Shown piece by piece: positions 1 to 7,309 of a DNA stretch of 14,466 nucleotides. Origin of the DNA: an uncultured Gammaproteobacteria bacterium (GTDB lineage: Bacteria > Pseudomonadota > Gammaproteobacteria > SZUA-140); NCBI GenBank assembly GCA_945787585.1, contig CALZIG010000293.1, forward strand, positions 1-14,466. The letters run 5' to 3'. Every line of letters begins with the position of its first letter. Within the stretch, counting starts at the first letter, position 1. Under the pieces are notes generated by a model. The model saw only the letters and a program-made list of their open reading frames with translations. It searched no databases and was not told where the DNA came from. Both the position numbers and the translations under genes were made by a program.

Positions 1-339
1 ATCAAGCCACAGGTAGATCACATCATCCTGCCGAACGGCAACCGCATCATCATGCTGGCCGAAGGACGTTTAGTAAATCTCGGTTGTGGCACCGGCCATC
101 CAAGCTTCGTGATGTCCAACTACTTCACCAACCTGGTACTGGCACAGATCGAATTTTTCGTCCGCCGTGAACAGTATGAAATCAACGTTCACATCCTGCC
201 AAAGCATCTCGATGAAGAAGTGGCCCGCCTGCACCTGGAGAAGATCGGCGTCATGCTGACCACCCTGAGCAAGGAACAGGCAGACTATATCGGCGTTCCC
301 GTGGAAGGCCCTTACAAGCCAAATCACTACCGGTATTAA
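1..339 (+). CDS. ahcY: S-adenosyl-L-homocysteine hydrolase, C-terminal part (5' end outside window)
   Basis: The frame is open from the first base and ends at TAA 337-339, giving 112 residues of the C-terminus. AhcY is a cytoplasmic NAD-dependent enzyme that reversibly splits S-adenosylhomocysteine into adenosine and homocysteine, which relieves product inhibition of methyltransferases. Visible family hallmarks are the [15 protein letters not shown] stretch near residues 25-39, part of the region around the bound NAD, and the extreme C-terminal tail YKPNHYRY. In known structures the Lys and Tyr of this tail reach into the NAD site of the neighbouring subunit. The tail is complete, so only the 5' part is missing. 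metF follows 169 bp downstream on the same strand, which fits a shared methyl-cycle locus. The gap holds a palindromic repeat rather than a recognisable riboswitch. Identification is secure from the C-terminal motifs. Confidence 0.96.
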   Translation: MKPQVDHIILPNGNRIIMLAEGRLVNLGCGTGHPSFVMSNYFTNLVLAQIEFFVRREQYEINVHILPKHLDEEVARLHLEKIGVMLTTLSKEQADYIGVPVEGPYKPNHYRY

Positions 340-357
340 TTAGCACAGGCTTAATCT

Positions 358-490
358 ATGTAGGGTGGGTTAGGCATTTTTTGCCGTAACCCACCTAGCG
401 TGCGAAGCACACAATCTGTTTTTTAATGTGTGCCTACCGGCACGGCTTGGTGGGTTACGGAATAAACAACATTCCTAACCCACCCTACAT
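358..490. repeat. 133-bp nested palindromic repeat (MITE/REP-like) between ahcY and metF
   Basis: The outer arms 358-374 and 474-490 are perfect 17-bp inverted repeats (ATGTAGGGTGGGTTAGG and its complement). An inner pair, 384-395 and 449-460, is a perfect 12-bp inverted repeat (CCGTAACCCACC). A third pair, 407-413 and 427-433, is GCACACA/TGTGTGC. GTGGGTTA therefore occurs four times in alternating orientation, so the element can fold either as one long cruciform or as two side-by-side hairpins, each built from one outer and one inner arm. It has no coding capacity. I recall TAGGGTGGGTTAGG-type palindromes as common dispersed repeats in proteobacteria and cyanobacteria, but no second copy lies in this window to prove dispersal. 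The right arm ends 18 bp before the metF start codon, so the element forms much of the metF leader or promoter region. Confidence 0.85.
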
Positions 491-508
491 CTATACTGAG
501 GTACAACG

Positions 509-1363
509 ATGAACACGCAAAAGAAATTCCCTAAAAGCTTCAGCTGCGAGTTCTTCCCACCCAAGACCGAAAAGGGTGCAGAGAACCTGCGCGCAACGTT
601 ATCGGAACTGGCGAAACTCAATCCGGCCTATTTTTCCGTCACCTTCGGTGCCGGTGGCAGCACTCAGGAAGGAACCTTTGATACCGTCAAAGCCATTCAG
701 GAAAAGGGCTATGCAGCAGCACCGCATCTTTCATGCATCGGTTCAACACGGGAAGGCATTCGCACACTGCTCGATGGCTATATCGCGATCGGGGTAACGC
801 GTATTGTCGCACTACGCGGTGACATGCCCTCTGGCATGGGCGGTAGTGCAGGTGAGTTTCGTTACGCCAACGAACTGGTCGAATTTATCCGCAACGAAAC
901 CGGCAATCACTTTCACATCGAAGTCGCAGCCTATCCCGAGTTCCACCCACAGGCACCCAGTGCGCAAGTGGACATGAATAACTTTGCCCGCAAAGTTAAC
1001 GCCGGTGCTAACGCCGCCATCACACAGTACTTCTACAATGCAGACGGCTACTTTCGCTTTGTCGATGATTGCGAAAAACTCGGCATCGATATCCCGATCA
1101 TTCCCGGTATCATGCCCATCACCAACTCCAGTAATCTCAAGCGTTTTTCTGACATGTGCGGGGCCGAGATCCCACGCTGGATGGCAAAACGACTCGATGG
1201 TTTCGGCGATGACAAGGCATCCATCAACGCCTTTGGTGAAGCCGTCGTCACCGAGATGTGCCAGAAACTACTCGACAGTGGCGCACCGGGTTTTCACTTC
1301 TATACGATGAATCAGGCTGGACCCACGTGTACGTTATGGCATAATCTCGGCATCGATTGCTAA
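509..1363 (+). CDS. metF: 5,10-methylenetetrahydrofolate reductase
   Basis: The 284-residue product matches the usual size of bacterial MetF. This cytoplasmic FAD enzyme reduces 5,10-methylene-THF to 5-methyl-THF, the methyl donor for methionine synthase. The N-terminal FSCEFFPPKT carries the conserved catalytic Glu (E14, equivalent to E28 in E. coli as I recall it). ALRGD at 101-105 contains the Asp that tunes the flavin (D105). ITQYFY at 171-176 supplies the conserved Gln (Q173). AAYPEFHP (140-147), IIPGIMP (197-203) and the C-terminal GFHFYTMN (261-268) are further family blocks. The ATG at 509 follows a GAGG at 498-501 with 7-nt spacing. The gene ends TAATAA and is followed by an intrinsic terminator. 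Together with ahcY upstream, the context is the methionine/SAM recycling pathway. Nothing in the protein looks damaged. Confidence 0.97.
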   Translation: MNTQKKFPKSFSCEFFPPKTEKGAENLRATLSELAKLNPAYFSVTFGAGGSTQEGTFDTVKAIQEKGYAAAPHLSCIGSTREGIRTLLDGYIAIGVTRIVALRGDMPSGMGGSAGEFRYANELVEFIRNETGNHFHIEVAAYPEFHPQAPSAQVDMNNFARKVNAGANAAITQYFYNADGYFRFVDDCEKLGIDIPIIPGIMPITNSSNLKRFSDMCGAEIPRWMAKRLDGFGDDKASINAFGEAVVTEMCQKLLDSGAPGFHFYTMNQAGPTCTLWHNLGIDC

Positions 1364-1405
1364 TAACAATAATAGTCGCTGTACTATTCAAACGCCCTCG
1401 GGCCG

Positions 1406-1442
1406 AACCACCTCAGTTTTGACCATATGAGGTGGTTTTTTT
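1406..1442 (+). terminator. Rho-independent terminator of metF
   Basis: A perfect 10-bp stem (AACCACCTCA at 1406-1415 with TGAGGTGGTT at 1428-1437) encloses a 12-nt loop and runs into seven consecutive T (1436-1442). It lies 43 bp after the metF stop codon and is correctly oriented to end metF transcription, isolating it from the next gene. Confidence 0.88.
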
Positions 1443-1505
1443 ATGCCTCGAAATCACCACCACAGCACGCCAGCCATTTCGATAGTTTGTGATGTTAAAA
1501 AAATC

Positions 1506-1534
1506 TTGCCCTGAAAAATACCGTGGTGTATAAA
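1506..1534 (+). promoter_or_regulatory. Predicted sigma-70 promoter for the small gene at 1616
   Basis: A -35-like TTGCCC (1506-1511) and a -10-like TATAAA (1529-1534) are separated by exactly 17 bp. The pair follows the metF terminator and precedes the next gene with a leader of about 75 nt. The match is 4/6 and 5/6 to consensus, and position and spacing are good. This is a sequence-only prediction. Confidence 0.5.
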
Positions 1535-1615
1535 GCTCAAAAAAATTACTCAAGACTAGCCACTATTTAACGATAAACAGACAGATGTTTTTTTACTGAG
1601 GAGTCTAAAGCATTG

Positions 1616-1999
1616 ATGAAAAGTAATACTTTCTGGTATGGCTACCTCGAAGCGGGGGAGAAAGGGTCTCTGGTCGTTCGCCCCCCTAACCTAGACACAG
1701 GCAAACCTGACACCTTCTATCTGTACAATCAAAAAAGAGATGCGATCCTGGAATACAAGTCAAGCTTCGTCGAACCCAAACTGCGCGAACTCAACGATAA
1801 AGAGCTAAAGCAGATTCCCTCGCTTGAAAAAGCGTATAAGAAATCCCTTTCACAATTTCAGCCACGTACCAACCCAGCACTCAGTGAAGTCGCTCCAGCT
1901 AAAACAAGTACAAACAACGCAAGCACCAGCGATGATGATATGAACATTGATGAAACCGATGATGACTTTGTGCTGGATGAGGTGGAGGATGGGCTTTAA
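1616..1999 (+). CDS. Small uncharacterised protein with a highly acidic C-terminal tail
   Basis: I do not recognise the family. The product is 127 residues from ATG 1616. A TTG immediately before it (1613) is an alternative start, and it sits at better spacing (9 nt rather than 12) from the strong GAGGAG at 1598-1603. The N-terminal half is aromatic and looks folded (NTFWYGYLEAG at 3-13, TFYLYNQKRDAILEYK near 33-48). A charged helical stretch follows (about 53-80, VEPKLRELNDKELKQI). After residue 85 it becomes a low-complexity Ser/Thr/Asn/Ala linker and ends in an Asp/Glu-rich tail from about residue 106. No signal peptide or membrane segment is visible, so it is probably cytoplasmic. It appears monocistronic, with a terminator and promoter upstream and a palindromic repeat downstream. 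The good ribosome site and normal codon use make it a real gene. Function is unknown. Confidence 0.8.
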   Translation: MKSNTFWYGYLEAGEKGSLVVRPPNLDTGKPDTFYLYNQKRDAILEYKSSFVEPKLRELNDKELKQIPSLEKAYKKSLSQFQPRTNPALSEVAPAKTSTNNASTSDDDMNIDETDDDFVLDEVEDGL

Positions 2000-2041
2000 G
2001 CATCCCGTTTTTCTAATGACCTCAGCCATTCTGTATTGATA

Positions 2042-2225
2042 TTACTTCGTTAGAAGGCTCTGGATTCCGGCCTTCGCCGATGTATGGACTCCACCTACCT
2101 ATCAGGTAGGCTTAATGTTCAACCAAAAACAAGTGGAGTCCATACATCGGAGCAGACCGGAATCCAGTAATATGTCTACGCAAGCGATTACTCACCAGAG
2201 CCCCACTGCATTTCACTCGAAGTAA
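2042..2225. repeat. Asymmetric inverted repeat, 184 bp, non-coding
   Basis: The two arms are homologous but unequal: 2042-2094 (53 nt) against the complement of 2133-2225 (93 nt). Matching blocks, in order from outside to inside, are TTACTTCG (2042-2049 / 2218-2225), GGCTCTGG (2056-2063 / 2195-2202), TGGATTCCGG (2061-2070 / 2157-2166) and the perfect 18-bp block CCGATGTATGGACTCCAC (2077-2094 / 2133-2150). The right arm carries about 31 extra bases between TGG repeats, as if the left arm lost them by slippage. In the centre, CCTACCT-ATC-AGGTAGG (2094-2110) forms a small tight hairpin. There is no open frame. It fills the gap between the small acidic-tail gene and mdlA and may be a degenerate MITE. 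A structured RNA or terminator role cannot be excluded, although no T-tract follows. Confidence 0.75.
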
Positions 2226-2267
2226 CGAAATTTTAAAAATTTATATTTTGATCAACCCAATCACTCC

Positions 2268-4010
2268 ATGACAATCCTGCGTAAACTCAGCTGGTTTTTC
2301 CGCCTTTACTGGAAACGTTATGCCATCGCCTTTACGGCGTTGCTGGCGATCTCATGTCTGTCGATGGCGCCACCATGGATCACCGGGCAGCTGGTCGATG
2401 ACGTGGCGAATGAAACGCTGACCTATGAGCGGCTGATCAAAGCGGTCGGCCTGCTGGTCGGCATCGCCTTTGTGATCTACGGGCTACGCGTGTTGTGGCG
2501 TCGCCAGCTCTACGGTGCGTCATTCAAACTGGCGGCGTTGATGCGCGGCCGTATCTATGATCATCTGACGTTGATGTCGCCCAGTTTTTTTCAACGCCAC
2601 CACACCGGCGACCTGATGGCACGCGCCACCAATGATGTAACAGCGGTCGAAATGACGGCGGGTGAAGCGATCCTGGCGCTGTTTGATGGGGTGATGACCG
2701 GCGTGATCGTGTTGATATTGATGGTGGTGATGGTGAGCTGGAAGTTGACGCTGCTGGCGCTGCTGCCGTGGCCCATCATGGGTTACTTCATGTGGCGCTT
2801 CGGCTACCAGATGCACGACACCTTCAGTGAGGCGCAGCGCCAGTTCAGCCTGCTCAATGACCGCACGCAGGAGAACATTACCGGCATCCGGCTGATCAAG
2901 GCCTTTGGTCAGCAGCCGCAGATGGAACGCGCCTATAGTGATGTGACCCGCGATGTGAGTGCCGCTAACCTTGCGGTGGCGAAGGTCGAGGCGAAGTATG
3001 ACCCGGTGATCTTCCTCACCGTCGGCACATCATTTCTGCTCGCCGTTGGCGGTGGCGCTTACTGGATTCATGCGGATGAGCTTACGATTGGTGAGCTGAC
3101 CACCTTTACCATGTACCTCACTTTTCTGATCTGGCCGATGTTCGCCTACGGCTGGACGTTGAATTTGATAGAGCGCGGTTCGGCAGCGCACCAACGCATC
3201 GATGAGCTATTACATACAGCACCGGAGATTCGTGACGATGGTACGCGCGATGTGATCAAAAGCACGCATATCGATGCGCAGATCAAACGCTTTGCTTACG
3301 ATGATCGCAATGAGGCACTGCACGATATCGCTTTTCAGATTACACCCGGCAGCACCTTTGGCATTGTCGGCCACACCGGCAGCGGCAAGAGCACGCTCAT
3401 TCAGTTGCTACTACGCATGCATGAAAGCAGTGAAGCGACGATCAGCCTCGACCAGCACGATATCAAGGCATATCGGCTCGAAACCCTGCGCGCACAATTT
3501 GGACTGGTGCCGCAGGACCCCTTTCTATTTTCGGTGACGATTGCAGAGAATATTGCGCTCGGCTGTCCGGAGGCATCACTCGAAGCTATTCGTGCCGCCG
3601 CACAACTGGCCTGCATCGATGATGACATTCAGCACTTTCCCGAACAGTACAACACCCTCGTCGGCGAGCGCGGCATTACATTGTCGGGTGGGCAGAAACA
3701 GCGCATCGCGATTGCACGTGCGCTATTAATCGATCCACCGATACTGGTGCTGGATGATGCCCTCTCGGCCGTCGATGTAAATACTGAACGACAGATTCTC
3801 GACCACATAAAAAAAGCCCGGCATGGCCGCAGCAATATCATCGTCTGCCATCGCCTCTCGGCAGTGATCGCGGCCGATGAGATCATCGTGTTGCGTCACG
3901 GTACTATTGAAGCACGCGGACGACACACGCAACTACTGCAGCAGGACGGTTGGTACGCGCAGATGTTCCGTTATCAACAGATCGAAGCGGCGGTGCAGCA
4001 TGGCCACTAA
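2268..4010 (+). CDS. mdlA: ABC exporter half-transporter, MdlA-type (degenerate-site subunit)
   Basis: This 580-residue protein has an N-terminal six-helix transmembrane domain (about 1-320; the TGDLMARATNDV coupling segment is at 113-124) followed by an ATPase domain. In the ATPase, Walker A is GHTGSGKST (368-376), the Q-loop Gln is Q416, the signature is canonical LSGGQ (472-476), Walker B is ILVLDDALSAVD (492-503) and the H-loop is H528. The residue after the Walker B Asp is Asp (D497), not the catalytic Glu. This is the hallmark of the non-catalytic member of heterodimeric exporters and is also present in E. coli MdlA as I recall it. The C-terminus (MFRYQQIEAA) also resembles MdlA. The stop overlaps the mdlB start by 11 bp, so the pair is translationally coupled. 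No clear Shine-Dalgarno precedes ATG 2268. The substrate is unknown. Confidence 0.92.
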   Translation: MTILRKLSWFFRLYWKRYAIAFTALLAISCLSMAPPWITGQLVDDVANETLTYERLIKAVGLLVGIAFVIYGLRVLWRRQLYGASFKLAALMRGRIYDHLTLMSPSFFQRHHTGDLMARATNDVTAVEMTAGEAILALFDGVMTGVIVLILMVVMVSWKLTLLALLPWPIMGYFMWRFGYQMHDTFSEAQRQFSLLNDRTQENITGIRLIKAFGQQPQMERAYSDVTRDVSAANLAVAKVEAKYDPVIFLTVGTSFLLAVGGGAYWIHADELTIGELTTFTMYLTFLIWPMFAYGWTLNLIERGSAAHQRIDELLHTAPEIRDDGTRDVIKSTHIDAQIKRFAYDDRNEALHDIAFQITPGSTFGIVGHTGSGKSTLIQLLLRMHESSEATISLDQHDIKAYRLETLRAQFGLVPQDPFLFSVTIAENIALGCPEASLEAIRAAAQLACIDDDIQHFPEQYNTLVGERGITLSGGQKQRIAIARALLIDPPILVLDDALSAVDVNTERQILDHIKKARHGRSNIIVCHRLSAVIAADEIIVLRHGTIEARGRHTQLLQQDGWYAQMFRYQQIEAAVQHGH

Positions 4011-5754
4011 TACCCCTCGCGCTGGCCCATTCAAACGGCTGATCAGTTACGCGCTACGCGACCGCAAGTTGTTACGTCAGGCGTTGATACTGCTGGTGAT
4101 CGCCACCGCCGCCGATGTCGCCGGTCCGCTGCTAATCAAGGTATTTCTCGACGACTATGTGATACCCGGCAACTGGCAGCTCGATTCAATCATCTGGCTC
4201 GGCATCGCCTACATATTTTTTATGCTGGTCGCGGCAGGGGCCAACTACCTACAGGCGGTGCGGCTCAACATCATCGCGCAGGAATCGGTGCAGACCCTAC
4301 GCGAACAGGTGTTTGCCAAGGTGATGCGCCTGCCACTAAGCCATTTTGATCACACCCCGACCGGCAGCATGATTTCGCGGATCACTAACGATACTGAGTC
4401 GATCAAGGAGCTCTATGTCAACGTGGTCGGATCATTTATCCAGAACATGATGCGCATCCTCGGTGTGGTTATCGCGATGGCGATCCTCGACTGGCAGTTA
4501 ATGATCATCTGCCTGCTGTTCGTGCCGATCGTCGCGGCGCTGATGTGGCTCTATCAACGCATCAGTGCGCCGCTGTTTCACCGCGCACGCGGTCTGCTTA
4601 GCGATATCAACGCCAGACTGCATGAGTCGATTCAGGGCATGAAGGTAGTACAGCTCAGCGGGCAACAGCCACGCTTTCGCCGCGACTTCACCGCCCTTGC
4701 TGAATCGCACTATCAGGCACGACGCCGTAATGTACAGCTCGATGCGTGGCTCTTGCGGCCATTGGTCGACCTGTTGCAGCTATTGATCCTTGGCGGACTC
4801 CTTTTCACCTTCGGTTATCAGTCACTCGATAACCCGGTTGAGATCGGTGTGATCTACGCCTTTGTCGCTTACCTTGGGCGTTTTGCAGAACCACTGATCG
4901 AGATCACGCAACGCCTCACCCTCTACCAGCAGGCGATCGTTGCGGGTGAGCGTGTCTTTGAGTTACTCGATACTGAAATAAAGACAGAACCTCGTGACAG
5001 CGATGCAGAGATCACACACGGCAAGGTTGAGTTCAACCATGTTCACTTCAGTTATGACGGCACACAGCCGGTGATCAATGATCTCTCACTGGTAATCCCC
5101 GCAGGAAAATTTCACGCCATCATCGGTCACACCGGCAGCGGCAAGAGTACGTTGACACAACTGCTGCTGCGTTTTTATCAGCCGCAACAGGGGACGGTTC
5201 AGATTGACGGTCATCCGTTGGATACCTTCAGCGAAGCAACGCTACGCCGTGCAGTCTGCATCGTACAACAGGACCCATTCATCTTTAACAGCAGTGTGCG
5301 CGACAACATCACTCTGGGAATGTCAGTCGATGACAATACGATTATCGATGCAGCCCAACAGGCGGGGCTTCACTCGCATGTTGAACGCATGCCGCAAGGT
5401 TACGACACAATGCTCGATGAACGCGGCAGCAATTTATCGACCGGACAACGGCAGCTACTGGCACTGGCGCGCGCACTGCTACACCAACCACAGGTTCTAA
5501 TCCTTGACGAGGCCACCGCTAACATCGATAGCCACACCGAGGCAGCGATCCAGCAGGCACTACAAAAACTACACGGCAGGGTCACACTGCTGGTGATCGC
5601 ACATCGTCTCTCCACCATCGAGAGAGCCGATGAGATCGTCGTGCTTCATCAAGGTGAAATAGCACAACGCGGCAGCCATACCGCGCTGTTAAATACCGAC
5701 GGTATCTACCAGCATCTCTATCAGATGCAGGCGATGGGACTGGAGGACGAATAG
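4000..5754 (+). CDS. mdlB: ABC exporter half-transporter, MdlB-type (catalytic-site subunit)
   Basis: From ATG 4000 the product is 584 residues, the usual half-transporter size. An upstream extension to 3877 in the same frame would lie inside mdlA and add Cys/Arg-rich nonsense, so it was not used. The transmembrane domain covers about 1-320, with TGSMISRITNDTE at 121-133. The ATPase has Walker A GHTGSGKST (376-384), Q424, Walker B VLILDEATANID (499-510) with catalytic E504, and H535. Its signature is LSTGQ (479-483) instead of LSGGQ. Paired with MdlA, one ATP site is therefore degenerate (MdlA D497 plus MdlB LSTGQ) and the other is fully consensus (MdlB E504 plus MdlA LSGGQ), as in known asymmetric heterodimeric exporters. 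It should form an inner-membrane heterodimer with the preceding gene product. I see no terminator after it. Confidence 0.92.
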   Translation: MATNTPRAGPFKRLISYALRDRKLLRQALILLVIATAADVAGPLLIKVFLDDYVIPGNWQLDSIIWLGIAYIFFMLVAAGANYLQAVRLNIIAQESVQTLREQVFAKVMRLPLSHFDHTPTGSMISRITNDTESIKELYVNVVGSFIQNMMRILGVVIAMAILDWQLMIICLLFVPIVAALMWLYQRISAPLFHRARGLLSDINARLHESIQGMKVVQLSGQQPRFRRDFTALAESHYQARRRNVQLDAWLLRPLVDLLQLLILGGLLFTFGYQSLDNPVEIGVIYAFVAYLGRFAEPLIEITQRLTLYQQAIVAGERVFELLDTEIKTEPRDSDAEITHGKVEFNHVHFSYDGTQPVINDLSLVIPAGKFHAIIGHTGSGKSTLTQLLLRFYQPQQGTVQIDGHPLDTFSEATLRRAVCIVQQDPFIFNSSVRDNITLGMSVDDNTIIDAAQQAGLHSHVERMPQGYDTMLDERGSNLSTGQRQLLALARALLHQPQVLILDEATANIDSHTEAAIQQALQKLHGRVTLLVIAHRLSTIERADEIVVLHQGEIAQRGSHTALLNTDGIYQHLYQMQAMGLEDE

Positions 5755-5846
5755 GTTCGCAGCAGCCCGTATCACGTGCTGCAAAGCAAGTGCCGAGCAT
5801 TTTGTGTTAAAGTTGAACCATCGTTAATAATCAGGATTAACCCGCC

Positions 5847-7118
5847 ATGAGCGACGGCACCTTCTACTGGTACGACTACGAATCCTTTGGCCTTAATCCA
5901 ATGTTCGACCGCCTCGCACAGTTTGGTGGTGTGCGTACCGATATGGATCTCAACATCATCGACGAACCGTTGATGATCTACTGCAAACCCGCCAACGATT
6001 TTCTACCCAATCCAACATCGTGTCTTATCACTGGTATCACACCCCAAAAGGCGCTCGCAGAAGGATTACCCGAAGCCGAGTTCATTCGCCGTATCAACGA
6101 CGAGTTTACGCAACCCAACACCTGCGTGCTGGGCTATAACAGTCTGCGCTTCGATGATGAGTTCACTCGTTACAGCCTCTATCGTAACCTACTCGACCCT
6201 TACGCACGTGAGTGGAAGAACGGTTGCTCACGCTGGGATCTGCTCGACGTTGTCCGCATGACGCGCGCCCTTCGCCCCGAAGGGATCGAGTGGCCCACCA
6301 ACGATGAGGGGCGACCTAGTGTGCGCCTTGAGGATCTGACCGTTGCCAACGGCATCAGTCATGAGTCGGCGCATGACGCGCTCTCCGATGTCTATGCGAC
6401 CATCGCGGTTGCCAAACTCATCAAGGAAGCACAGCCAAAACTCTACCAATACGCACTGGAAAATCGCAACAAGAACAAGATCCTCAAACTGCTCAATGTG
6501 CGTGAACAGAAACCGGTACTGCATGTCTCGGGTATGTACCCGATGGAACAGGGTAACCTTGCCGTAGTAGTGCCTGTTGCCGTACACCCGACCAATAAAA
6601 ATGGCGTGATTGTGTTTGACCTTAGCTGTGACCCGACTCCGCTCTATAAACTCAGTAAAGAGGATATTCACCAACGGATATTTACTCCGACTGCAGAGCT
6701 ACCAGAAGGTATTGAACGACTTCCCCTGAAAACGGTGCATGCCAACAAGTGCCCCATCATTGCACCACTCGCCACACTGACCGGTCATGCGGCCAAAAAA
6801 TATAAGGTCGATCTCAACCGCTGCCGTGCTAATCTTGACATCATCAAGGCCAATCCACCGCTGATGAAAAAATTACAGACCGTTTTCTCCGGCGCACAGT
6901 TTGAGAAACGCACCGACCCCGACCAGATACTCTATGGCGGCCCTTTCTTCAGCAATGATGACCGCGCACGTATGGACAAGATACAGCAGCTCTCCGCTGA
7001 TGAACTCAAAAGCCACGCCCCCAGTTTTGATGATTCACGGCTCGACGAGATGCTATTCCGTTTTCGCGCCCGCAACTACCCGGAATCACTGACGAGCGAT
7101 GAACAGACCCGCTGGTAA
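5847..7118 (+). CDS. sbcB: Exodeoxyribonuclease I, ended early by an in-frame TAA
   Basis: SbcB is a 3'-5' exonuclease on single-stranded DNA acting in recombination and mismatch repair. The 423-residue ORF carries the full DEDDh catalytic set: D10 and E12 in WYDYESFG, D103 in GYNSLRFDDEF, and H176 plus D181 in SAHDALSDV. The exonuclease and SH3-like regions are followed by most of the C-terminal helical domain. The start ATG 5847 has AGGA at 5833-5836. The ORF ends ...SDEQTRW-TAA, but E. coli ExoI is 475 residues and continues past this conserved RW. The frame downstream stays open for 53 more codons to TAA 7278-7280, giving a virtual 477-residue protein. The nuclease site is untouched, but the last part of the C-terminal domain is lost unless the stop is suppressed or is an error. 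Identity is secure; whether the product is functional is unclear. Confidence 0.93.
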   Translation: MSDGTFYWYDYESFGLNPMFDRLAQFGGVRTDMDLNIIDEPLMIYCKPANDFLPNPTSCLITGITPQKALAEGLPEAEFIRRINDEFTQPNTCVLGYNSLRFDDEFTRYSLYRNLLDPYAREWKNGCSRWDLLDVVRMTRALRPEGIEWPTNDEGRPSVRLEDLTVANGISHESAHDALSDVYATIAVAKLIKEAQPKLYQYALENRNKNKILKLLNVREQKPVLHVSGMYPMEQGNLAVVVPVAVHPTNKNGVIVFDLSCDPTPLYKLSKEDIHQRIFTPTAELPEGIERLPLKTVHANKCPIIAPLATLTGHAAKKYKVDLNRCRANLDIIKANPPLMKKLQTVFSGAQFEKRTDPDQILYGGPFFSNDDRARMDKIQQLSADELKSHAPSFDDSRLDEMLFRFRARNYPESLTSDEQTRW

Positions 7119-7280
7119 GAGTTCCGCAACGTCCGTCTGAACCGACCTGAAAAAGGCAAGCTGACCACCGATGAATTTTTTGCGGAACTGCAACGGCTAC
7201 GCGATGAGCCGGAACGCAGTGGCAATGACTGGGCAATACTTGATGAAGTCGAGCAATACGGAAAATCTATCACGGCATAA
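7116..7280 (+). pseudogene. sbcB: Cut-off 3' end of sbcB behind the premature ochre codon
   Basis: After TAA 7116-7118 the same frame reads EFRNVRLNRPEKGKL, then DEFFAELQRL, then AILDEVEQYGKSITA, and stops at TAA 7278-7280. This 53-residue tail is charged, helical and free of further lesions. It supplies the missing length of a normal SbcB, whose C-terminus ends in a helix resembling LLKALWQYADEIV in E. coli as I recall it. The interruption is therefore a single codon change in a frame that is otherwise intact, not a frameshift. There is no start codon with a ribosome site for separate translation. The next gene begins 29 bp after the original stop. Confidence 0.82.
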
Positions 7281-7309
7281 TCAGAGGCTTTCTGAATGAG
7301 TAGCGCCGG

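Noticed and set aside
340..508. SAH or SAM riboswitch between ahcY and metF
   Set aside because: The gap is almost fully explained by the nested palindromic repeat, and I could not find a riboswitch core in what remains.
3877..3999. N-terminal extension of mdlB
   Set aside because: The extra 41 codons lie inside mdlA in another frame and encode a Cys/Arg-rich segment unlike the family. ATG 4000 gives the normal start and length.
5759..5782. Terminator after mdlB (GCAGCA...TGCTGC hairpin)
   Set aside because: The stem is only 6 bp with a 12-nt loop and no T-run follows.
6228..6674. 148-codon ORF on the minus strand
   Set aside because: It is antisense to the well-supported sbcB coding region and has no ribosome site or recognisable domain.
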